Of a stretch of 11,233 nt of DNA, positions 1 through 6,002 are shown piece by piece. This DNA comes from Acidobacteriaceae bacterium (GTDB taxonomy: Bacteria; Acidobacteriota; Terriglobia; Terriglobales; Acidobacteriaceae): assembly GCA_030040115.1 (NCBI GenBank), contig JASHUH010000022.1:1-11233 (forward strand), read 5' to 3'. The notes beneath the pieces were generated by a model that was not told the DNA's origin, made no database searches, and saw nothing but the letters and a program-made list of their open reading frames with translations. Every line of letters begins with the position of its first letter. Position 1 is the stretch's first letter. Both the position numbers and the translations under genes were made by a program.

Positions 1-1
1 G

Positions 2-20
2 CAGGGCAAAGGCATCTTAA
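2..20 (+). repeat. Left terminal inverted repeat of the ISAs1 element
   Basis: CAGGGCAAAGGCATCTTAA. Its reverse complement matches 1148-1166 at 17 of 19 positions. It defines the left end of the element. Confidence 0.85.
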
Positions 21-61
21 GCGCTATATGCGGCGGGAGATAGTCGGGATGAGATGGGGAC

Positions 62-1151
62 ATGGAGAGTCCTCTAAGTTATTTTGCTGAGTTGCAGGAC
101 GGGCGGGTGGAGCGGACGCGGGAACAGCTTGTGGAAGAGATGCTGCTGATCGCCATCGCCGCGATTCTGAGCGGAGCCAACGGCGGGAAGGAAATCAAGA
201 ACTACGGCGAGGCCAAGATCGACTGGCGGCGCAGGTTTCTGACTTTGCCTTCGGGGATCCCGTCGCACGCCACCTTCAAGCGTGTCTTTGCCGCGCTGGA
301 CCCGGCAGAACGGGAGAGGGGCTTGGTGGCCTGGGTCTGTTCGATCGCGCGGCTGACACGGCGGGGGAAGTGGTGGCCATCGATGGCGAGGCGCTCAAGG
401 GCGGCCGCAAGACCGGCGACAAGGGTATCGTGCACATGGTCTCGGCCTGGGCCAAGGCCAACCATCTGGCGCTGGGGCAACGCAAGGTCGATGACAAGTC
501 CAACGAGATTACCGCCATTCCCAAGCTGCTTGAAGCGCTGGCACGGAGCGGGACGGTGGTGGCCATCGACGCCATGGGCTGTCAGCGGACCATCGCCGAC
601 AAAATCGTGGACAAGAAGGCCGACCGCATCCTGGCGGTGAAGGACAACCAGCAACTGCTGCTGGACGACATCCAGGATTCCTTGCAGATGCTGGCTGCCG
701 ATACCGTGGCCGAACAAATCGACTGCGGCCACGGAGGCGTGGAACGCCGCACCTGCGCCGTGCCGGGCGACCTGAGCCTACTGGACAAGGCTGTCCACTG
801 GAGCGGCTTACGCAGCGTGGCGCGCATCCCGGCGCAACGATTTCACAAGGCCAGCGGCAAAACCGAACAACAGACCCGCTACTACGTCAGCAGCCTGCCC
901 CCGGATGCAGCACGGTTGAATGGCCTCATCCGCCAGCACTGGGGCATCGAAAGCAAGCTCCACTGGGTGCTGGATGGAGCCTTCAACGAGGACCACAGCC
1001 GCAAACCCGCCGGTCATGCGGCGCAAAACTTCTCCCTGCTCAACCCCATCGCCCTCAACTCCGAACCTGCAAACTCGGCATCCACGGCAAGCGCCTGCAG
1101 GCCGCCTGGGAACACAGCTACCTCCTCCACGTCCTCGGAGTGGAGAATTAA
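62..1151 (+). pseudogene. ISAs1-family transposase, two frameshifts
   Basis: This is a DDE transposase of the ISAs1 family, which catalyses cut-and-paste movement of the element. The N-terminal domain reads MESPLSYFAELQDGR with EIKNYGEAKIDW and GIPSHATFKRVFAALDP. The catalytic part follows with VVAIDGEALKGG, VVAIDAMG and the C-terminal signature HWGIESKLHWVLDGAFNEDHSR. The reading frame shifts twice. The first shift lies at the G run 363-367, where one extra G would restore LTRRGEVVAIDG. The second lies at the A run 1071-1073, where one extra A would restore EPAKLGIHGKRLQAAWEHS through to GVEN and the TAA at 1149-1151. ATG 62 is the first start in this frame. The stop codon lies inside the right inverted repeat. 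The frameshifts could be real decay or sequencing errors in homopolymers. Confidence 0.88.
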
Positions 1152-1166
1152 GATGCGTTTGACCTG
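1148..1166 (-). repeat. Right terminal inverted repeat of the ISAs1 element
   Basis: TTAAGATGCGTTTGACCTG is the inverted partner of 2-20, with two mismatches. It overlaps the TAA stop codon of the restored transposase frame. Confidence 0.85.
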
Positions 1167-1255
1167 GGGGAGTGAGGGCGCACCCGGATCAGTTTGTCAG
1201 CGCTTATGGTAACCTTTCGACCGTCTGAGCGGGCGCTGGACCCGATTCTCCTGGT

Positions 1256-1753
1256 TTGGGGTCTATCCTGCAAACGACGACGGAACCCTGCCTGGGTGCC
1301 AGGGGACACGCTGCGGTCTCCAAGGAAGTATTTGACAGGTATCGCCGTACTGCCTTGCTCCCGCAATCCATGCTACATTCCTCGATATCTGCGACGGCAC
1401 TCTCAGCCTTTCTTCGTGGCGAGTATGACATTGCCGTTTTTGCGTCATTCCGCGCGGTTGAAGATACTGTTCGTCGGATATACGGCTTTCCTAACCAGTT
1501 GGTCGGATCGGCGTTGATGCGCAAAGCATTTGATACCAGTTCTGGTCCGCTACGTGATGCAACAGCAGATGCGAGTGAACAACAGGCAATGTCGGATGTG
1601 TACGCAGGGGCCATGGGACTTTTCAAGAATCCGACTAGTCATCGTCTGAACGCATTTGATAGCCCCGAACAATCCGTTTCGTTGGTACTTTTCGCAAATT
1701 ACCTGATCAATCTTGTTTATGAACGAGCGAGCGCTAACGGGTTGCCGATATAG
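1256..1753 (+). pseudogene. HEPN-like TIGR02391 (Ymh) family protein, 3' part only
   Basis: The frame encodes 165 residues. From about residue 34 it matches what I know of the TIGR02391/Ymh C-terminal domain: LLPQSMLHSSI, then AFLRGEYDIAVFASFRAVEDTVRRI (51-75), LMRKAF (87-92), SGPLRD and GLFKNPTSHR (121-130). The last segment resembles the helix that carries the R/K-x(4)-H motif in HEPN domains, which are often RNases or partners in toxin-antitoxin and phage-defence systems. The function of this protein is not known. Members I recall have an extra N-terminal domain. Here the frame is closed by TGA at 1226, the only nearby start is TTG 1256, and the ISAs1 element ends only 89 bp upstream. A 5'-truncated gene is therefore likely. 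A different-frame stretch around 1213-1300 may be a shifted piece of the missing part. An intact short form starting at TTG is the alternative. Confidence 0.6.
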
Positions 1754-1829
1754 GAGCGAAGCCTATATACGGCCAGCGCGAATACGACGGCGCAGCCTAT
1801 CGCGAAACGCAAATCCTGCTGGAGGGGTT

Positions 1830-1868
1830 ATGCAGAAGACAAGAGCGGCGAAGAAAGCTGTGGCCTAG
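1830..1868 (+). CDS. Possible 12-residue leader or remnant ORF
   Basis: ATG at 1830 is preceded by a GGAGGGG run and opens a frame of 12 residues (MQKTRAAKKAVA) that ends in TAG. It is followed after 22 bp by an intrinsic terminator. It may be a decayed 5' end of a lysine-rich protein, a small peptide, or chance. I recognise no family. Confidence 0.15.
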   Translation: MQKTRAAKKAVA

Positions 1869-1890
1869 CCTTCATACAACCAGATCATCT

Positions 1891-1917
1891 CGCGGAGCCA
1901 GCGAGACCGGCTCCGCG
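1891..1917 (+). terminator. Intrinsic terminator downstream of the HEPN-like fragment
   Basis: A perfect 9-bp stem (CGCGGAGCC and GGCTCCGCG) with a 9-nt loop is followed directly by TTTCT. It lies between the HEPN-like gene fragment and the left end of the IS66 remnant, and would stop + strand transcription. Confidence 0.7.
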
Positions 1918-2038
1918 TTTCTACGCCCTATTTGCCTTCTGACGTAAGCGTGTCTTTCTGGCCGTCTGGCACTAACGGCTAAGCTGAGCGAAGCTCATTT
2001 GTGGAGCGGTGTAGAACCGCGACTGCGGAGGAGCGCGC

Positions 2039-2443
2039 ATGGAATTGGCGATTCAGCCGGTAGCGGAGAGCAGGGGCAAACGGCGGTATCGGACGGTGGA
2101 GGAGAAGCGCCGCATTGTCGAAGGGACATTGACGGAGGGTGTTTCGGTCGCGGTTGTGGCGCGGCGGCATGGGGTGAACGCCAACCAGGTGTTTCAGTGG
2201 CGCAAGCTGTATCGGTGGGGTCTGCTCGACCCATCCTCGCAGCAGCGGCAGCATAACAGGGCACGGCTTCTGCCGGTGACGGTGGTGGACCGGGCGGAGT
2301 CCGGAGAAGAGCAAAATGCTTCCGTTGCTGCGTCATCGAGTGGAGCGATTCATATCGAGTTTCCGGGGCGGGCGCTGGTCAGCGTGGAAAGCGGTTCCGA
2401 TGCTGCGTTGGCGCGCATCGTTCGGGAGAGTCTTCGCGGATGA
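2039..2443 (+). CDS. tnpA: IS66 family accessory protein TnpA (helix-turn-helix)
   Basis: This 134-residue protein is the first gene of IS66 elements and is presumed to bind DNA during transposition. Residues 15-62 (KRRYRTVEEKRRIVEGTL to VARRHGVNANQVFQWRKLY) form the helix-turn-helix typical of IS3/IS66 OrfA proteins. ATG 2039 has a strong GGAGGAG at 2027-2033 with 5-nt spacing. The frame is intact, and its stop overlaps the start of tnpB by ATGA, which suggests translational coupling. The transposase gene of the same element is broken. Confidence 0.88.
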   Translation: MELAIQPVAESRGKRRYRTVEEKRRIVEGTLTEGVSVAVVARRHGVNANQVFQWRKLYRWGLLDPSSQQRQHNRARLLPVTVVDRAESGEEQNASVAASSSGAIHIEFPGRALVSVESGSDAALARIVRESLRG

Positions 2444-2781
2444 TTCCGGCCAACACTCCCATCTGGATTGCAGCCGGGGTGACGGACATGCGGCGGGGTT
2501 TCACTGGGCTGAGCGCCACAGTGCAAACGGGGTTAGACAAGAACCCACTGGCTGGCGATGCGTATATTTTTCGCGGGCGCAGAGGCGACCGGATCAAAAT
2601 CATCTGGCGCGATGGCGATGGATTATGTCTGCTCGCGAAAAGGCTTGACCGCGGGCATTTTGTCTGGCCGCAAGCCGAGAGCGGCACCGTATCGCTGACG
2701 CGCGCGCAGCTTTCGATGTTATGCGAGGGGATTGATTGGAGACGTCCGGTGCGCAGCGCGCCGTTAACCATGGCAGTGTAA
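2440..2781 (+). CDS. tnpB: IS66 family accessory protein TnpB (Orf2)
   Basis: This 113-residue protein carries the IS66 Orf2 signature IPANTPIWIAAGVTDMRRGFTGLSATVQ near the N-terminus, followed by GDAYIFRGRRGDRIKIIWRDGDGLCLLAKRLDRGHFVWP. It is needed with TnpA for transposition of several IS66 members, but its biochemical role is not well defined. The frame is intact and of normal length. It starts within the tnpA stop codon (ATGA at 2440-2443). The following 85 bp lead to the damaged tnpC. Confidence 0.9.
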   Translation: MIPANTPIWIAAGVTDMRRGFTGLSATVQTGLDKNPLAGDAYIFRGRRGDRIKIIWRDGDGLCLLAKRLDRGHFVWPQAESGTVSLTRAQLSMLCEGIDWRRPVRSAPLTMAV

Positions 2782-2866
2782 CTGCGCAGCGGGGTTAGAT
2801 AACTGACTGGATAAGTTATTGTGATTTTCATGCGTGCTTAGCCGCGAGTCATGGCATAGTTAGAGC

Positions 2867-4008
2867 ATGTTCGATGCGCCCCTGACGCCGCCCGATGTAG
2901 ACGCGCCGGATCGAACGGCAGTGAAGGCGCTGGTGGCAAGCCTGTATGCGGAGATCGGAGCACTGGAAGCTGATTGTAGCCAAGCAGCAGCGCATGCACT
3001 TCGGACGCAAGTCGGAGAAGCTTCATCGCCACATCGAGCAACTCGAACTCCAGTTGGAAGGGCTCCAGGCTGCAGCTGCACAGCCAATGCGGCCGACGGG
3101 GAAGCCGCAACCCGAGGCTGCGCCGGCGCGCTGCGCAGGCTGGGCGAGGATGTTTCCGGAGGTGTTGGAGTACATTCCGGCCAGCTTCTTCGTAATCCGC
3201 CACCTGCGCCCCAAGCTGAGTTGCGCGCGCTGCTCGTGCGTGGTGCAGGCCCCTGCGCCCGAGCGGCCGGTGGACTGCGGCATGGCCGGTCCCGGCTTGC
3301 TGGCGCACGTGCTCACGGGGAAATATTGTGATCACCTGCCTCTGTACAGGCGACGAACACCGAAAAGCTGCACGGCGACGACACGCTGCTGCCGGCGTTG
3401 GCGCTCGGCAACGGAAAAACCAGCAAGGCTCGCTTCTGGACCTACGTGCGCGACAACCGCCCGGCTGGTGACAAGTCGCCGCTGGCGGTCTGGTTCACTT
3501 ACTCGCGCGACCGCAGAGGCGAGCATCCACAGCGCCACCTGGCCAAGTTCCGCGGCATCCTGCAAGCAGACGCCTTCGCCGGTTTCAACAAGCTTTACGA
3601 GAGCGGGACCATTCAGGAGGCGCCGTGCCTCGCCCACATTCGGCGCAAGGTTTACGACCTGGTGGAGGCTCACCAATCGCCACCGCAGCTGTGGAGCGCA
3701 TCGCCGCGCTCTATCAGATCGAAGCCGAGATTCGCGGCCGTCCCGCCGACGAACGCCGCCAGGTGCGCCAGGCGCGCGCCAAGCCCCTGATGGAAGAGAT
3801 GCAAAAGTGGCTGAAAAACTCTTTGTCCCTGCTCTCTCCGAAGTCCGAGACCGCCGCAGCCATCCGCTATGCGCTCTCGCGCTGGCGGGCGCTCACGCGC
3901 TACATCGATGACGGCCGCGCCGCGCCTTTGAACTGCTCGGCGTGGCCCCGGCTCTGTAAGCTGTACCCAGAGCCAGACAACCTCTTTTGTACTTATCCTG
4001 CTGGATAG
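2867..4008 (+). pseudogene. tnpC: IS66 family transposase TnpC, heavily decayed
   Basis: The IS66 DDE transposase is recognisable in pieces spread over all three frames. ATG 2867 opens MFDAPLTPPDVDAPDRTAVKALVASLYAEIGALE. After a shift near 2967 comes QRMHFGRKSEKLHRHIEQLELQLEGL. A piece near the zinc-binding region reads CAGALRRLGEDVS in a third frame, followed by LEYIPASFFVIRHLRPKLSC and AGPGLLAHVLTGKYCDHLPLYRR. A deletion of roughly 45 codons at about 3350 joins this to EKLHGDDTLLPALALGNGKT, FWTYVRDNRPAGD and GILQADAFAGFNKLYE. After a shift near 3675 comes ERIAALYQIEAEIRGRPADER to ALSRWRALTRYIDDGR. The C-terminus is scrambled (PDNLFCTYPAG) and ends in TAG at 4006-4008. The first catalytic aspartate (HGDDT) is retained, but the enzyme cannot be functional. 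Confidence 0.85.
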
Positions 4009-4032
4009 ACACATTTTCTCGTTTTCAAGGAA

Positions 4033-4060
4033 GATGGGTATTTACATGACGCAGGTGACC
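4033..4060 (+). repeat. Left terminal inverted repeat of the IS1595 element
   Basis: This 28-bp sequence begins GATGGGTATTTA and contains TGACGCAGGT. It pairs with 4906-4933 at 22 of 28 positions. Confidence 0.8.
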
Positions 4061-4082
4061 ACGACCTGTAGAGTTTCTGGGC

Positions 4083-4879
4083 GTGGAGGATTATCCGCGC
4101 GATCTGCTGGAATGGGAGGCCCGCTTCTCTAGCGAGGCGGCTTGCGAGGAGTATTTGTTTCGGTTGCGCTGGCCGGAAGGGTTCCGTTGTGACCGCTGCG
4201 GAGGACGGAAAGGGTGGCCGGTGTCGAGCGCCCGCAAGGACCAGTGGGAATGTGCGAGCTGCCATGGCCAGGTGGGACTGACGGCAGGGGCAATCTTTCA
4301 GGACAGCCGCCTGGCGCTGACTTTGTGGTTTCGGGCGGCGTGGTGGATGACCAGCCAGAAGAACGGCGTCGGCGCGATGGGATGGCAGCGGATTCTGGGT
4401 TTGAAAAGCTACAAGACAGCCTGGACGATGCCGCGCAAGTTTCGTTGCGCCATGGTGCGTCCCGGGCGGGATCGGTTGATCGGGCAGTCGAGGCCGACGA
4501 GGCATTCGTGGGCGGGGAAGAGGAAGGGGTGCACGGGCGGCAGAGGGAAACCAAAGCCATGATTGCAGTCGCGGTTGAAGAGGACGGGCGCGGCATCGGC
4601 CGCATCCGCATGCGACGGATTCCCGATGCTTCGGCCGAGAGCCTGACGCCATTCATGGAGGATTGGGTCGAACCCGGCGGCGTGGTCCGAACGGATGGTT
4701 GGTTGGGCTACATGCCGCTGGAGGGAAACGGGTACAAGCACGAAATCGTCTTCCTGAAAAGCAGCCATCGCCGCAAATCGCGCCGCCGTGGCCAGCTCTT
4801 CTACAGGCTTCTGGAACAAGCCGTCGCGCCGGTTCCTTACAAATCTCTCGTCAAATGCTCCGCAAGACCGAATTTCTAA
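4083..4879 (+). pseudogene. IS1595-family (ISXO2-like) transposase, frameshift and internal deletion
   Basis: The N-terminal part (GTG 4083; EDYPRDLLEWEARFSSEAACEEYLFRLRWPEGF) is followed by a zinc ribbon with paired cysteines (FRCDRCGG and WECASCHG) and TAGAIFQDSRLALTLWFRAAWW, QKNGVGAMGWQRILGLKSYKTAW. The frame then breaks near 4487, where one missing base would restore IGQVEADEAFVGG. This contains the first catalytic aspartate. EEEGVHGRQRETKAMIAVAVEEDG, RIPDASAESLTPFMEDWV and VVRTDGWLGY (second aspartate) follow. After EIVFLKSSHRR the sequence jumps to KSRRRGQLFYRLLEQAV, skipping about 45 codons that normally hold the last catalytic residues. The stop is at 4877-4879. The protein is inactive on two counts. 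Confidence 0.87.
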
Positions 4880-4905
4880 AACCGCAAGATGTTGGGGTTA
4901 GCGAG

Positions 4906-4933
4906 GGCTACCTGCGTCAGATAGATACCTATC
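4906..4933 (-). repeat. Right terminal inverted repeat of the IS1595 element
   Basis: This is the inverted partner of 4033-4060, with six mismatches in 28 bp. It marks the right end of the element, 76 bp before the next gene. Confidence 0.8.
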
Positions 4934-4994
4934 AAAGCATATTTACCTCCAGAAAGAAGGATGGGGTGCGGCGCAACGAACCCATGCTGCGGTC

Positions 4995-5003
4995 TGCTAT
5001 ACC
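4995..5003 (+). promoter_or_regulatory. Possible extended -10 promoter of a leaderless mRNA
   Basis: TGCTATACC fits the extended -10 pattern TGnTATAnn and ends 6 nt before ATG 5010. No purine-rich ribosome binding site lies before that ATG, and an in-frame TGA at 5004 excludes earlier starts. Transcription from this site would begin at or next to the A of the start codon. No clear -35 element is seen. Confidence 0.3.
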
Positions 5004-5009
5004 TGAATC

Positions 5010-5900
5010 ATGCCTTGCCTTGCCGCCCGGCGCGGCCTGCCTTGGTTCTTCCTCGCCCTGGCCGCCACCATTCCTGTGTTGGCGCAGCAGCCTCCGGGAG
5101 CTTTCCACTGGGTTGATTTCCACTCTTCCGCCGATCAGAACATCGTGGTCTGGGTCACCCGCTCCCTGGCGGTCGAAAAATGGACCGCCATTCGCGAAAT
5201 CGGCGTTGAATACGACGCTGCTCTCGTGGTCACCACCAATCGCTCCTCGTCGCAATCAGCGCCCGCCACCGACACCTTTAGCGTTTGGAGCGTGTCTCTC
5301 ACCAGCCACATTGTGGCTCCGCTACTCACGGGAGCACACCTGCGCTGGTTCGATTGGGAGCGCTTCGCCGATGGCGCGCCGCCAGAGCTGCCGGTTCTCT
5401 ACGACAACTGCGCCGACTGCGCCCCCAGCACCTATTTCACGTCCTTTCATTACGATCTGCGCACCCACACCTGGACCACGCGCTGGATGACCGGTGGCCA
5501 CGGCGTCCCGGTATGGAACGCCAAACCTCCCTCGGGCATGAATTGGACCCAGGTGTATGCGGTAATGACTGCCGGCGCCGCTCACGTGGAAATGTGCACG
5601 TGGAACCATTTCGATTACGGCAAAACCAAGCCGGCCGAAGATTATCTCTATACCTACGACCAGGATCCTTTCAGCGGCTTGGGCCGCTCGGTGGAGCTTA
5701 CCGGGAAAGACGCCGACGCCATGAAGTCCCGCCTCTGCCGCGGCCAGGACGCGATCCAGGACCTGGAACGCGGGCAGGACTCGCCGCTGTGCGAGCCATA
5801 CGTCCACGCCCAATACCAGCGCCAGCCTGTGATCACTCCACCGGCCAACAATCAGGGTCGCTCGGTCCCGCCTGGCCATGTTCCCATTGGACCTCGGTAA
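5010..5900 (+). CDS. Exported protein of unknown function with CxxC motif
   Basis: The gene encodes 296 residues. Residues 1-26 form a typical Sec signal peptide (two arginines, hydrophobic FFLALAATIPVLA, cleavage expected near AQ-Q), so the protein is exported. The mature part is rich in Trp and aromatic residues and contains a CADC motif at 134-137 plus single cysteines at 196, 243 and 261, which could form disulfides. Short clusters such as TWTTRWMTGGHGVPVWN and EMCTWNHFDYG look conserved, but I recognise no named domain. The C-terminus is proline-rich (VITPPANN to PPGHVPIGPR). ATG 5010 is the first possible start because TGA lies six bases upstream. It has no visible ribosome binding site. 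It may belong to an acidobacterial family of unknown role; this is inference. Confidence 0.72.
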   Translation: MPCLAARRGLPWFFLALAATIPVLAQQPPGAFHWVDFHSSADQNIVVWVTRSLAVEKWTAIREIGVEYDAALVVTTNRSSSQSAPATDTFSVWSVSLTSHIVAPLLTGAHLRWFDWERFADGAPPELPVLYDNCADCAPSTYFTSFHYDLRTHTWTTRWMTGGHGVPVWNAKPPSGMNWTQVYAVMTAGAAHVEMCTWNHFDYGKTKPAEDYLYTYDQDPFSGLGRSVELTGKDADAMKSRLCRGQDAIQDLERGQDSPLCEPYVHAQYQRQPVITPPANNQGRSVPPGHVPIGPR

Positions 5901-6002
5901 ACCCGATTACGGCCGCGGATCAGAGAAACGCCGACCACGCCACCAAGAAGTGAACTAGACTGAACTCACGCGGACAGCATCCAAAGTCCCGGAGGTACGA
6001 AG

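Larger units (their letters stand above)
2..1166 (+). mobile_element. ISAs1-family insertion sequence, complete ends, inactive transposase
   Basis: The element is bounded by 19-bp imperfect inverted repeats at 2-20 and 1148-1166 that match at 17 of 19 positions. It encloses one transposase gene of the ISAs1 type on the + strand. The size of about 1.17 kb is close to what I would expect for the family. The left end sits one base from the window edge, so the target-site duplication cannot be examined. The transposase carries two frameshifts, so the copy is probably immobile, although its ends could still be acted on by a related active transposase. The boundaries come from the sequence; the family comes from the protein. 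Confidence 0.85.
1944..4007 (+). mobile_element. IS66-family insertion sequence, decayed, right end lost
   Basis: The element has the three-gene layout of IS66: tnpA, tnpB overlapping by ATGA, then tnpC. A GTAAGCGT sequence at 1944-1951 fits the usual start of IS66 inverted repeats and is taken as the left end. No matching ACGCTTAC is seen to the right, and tnpC similarity fades at about 4007, 26 bp before the IS1595 repeat begins. The right end has therefore been deleted. No target duplication can be tested. The copy is smaller than a full IS66, in agreement with the deletions seen in tnpC. Confidence 0.8.
4033..4933 (+). mobile_element. IS1595-family insertion sequence, internally deleted
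   Basis: Imperfect 28-bp inverted repeats at 4033-4060 and 4906-4933 match at 22 of 28 positions, with a perfect inner TGACGCAGGT block. They flank an IS1595-type transposase on the + strand. The 901-bp length fits a family member that has lost about 140 bp internally. I found no 8-bp target duplication: the left flank TCAAGGAA and right flank AAAGCATA do not match, so one flank was probably rearranged. The left repeat starts 26 bp after the IS66 remnant ends. Confidence 0.82.

Noticed and set aside
363..367. Programmed ribosomal frameshift in the ISAs1 transposase
   Set aside because: There is no canonical slippery heptamer with a downstream structure, a second frameshift occurs at 1071, and programmed shifting is not known to me in this family.
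202..732. 176-residue minus-strand reading frame
   Set aside because: It is antisense to the ISAs1 transposase and has no recognisable feature.
2799..2819. Terminator between IS66 tnpB and tnpC (ATAACT and AGTTAT)
   Set aside because: The stem is only 6 A/T-rich pairs with no T run, too weak to call.
3993..4652. 219-residue minus-strand reading frame
   Set aside because: It is antisense to the IS1595 transposase, which has clear zinc-ribbon and catalytic motifs on the + strand.
4025..4941. 8-bp target duplication around the IS1595 element
   Set aside because: Flanking octamers TCAAGGAA and AAAGCATA do not match, and shifting the boundaries by a few bases does not help.
5322..5879. 185-residue minus-strand reading frame
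   Set aside because: It lies within the exported-protein gene, whose signal peptide and composition are those of a real protein; the antisense frame has none.
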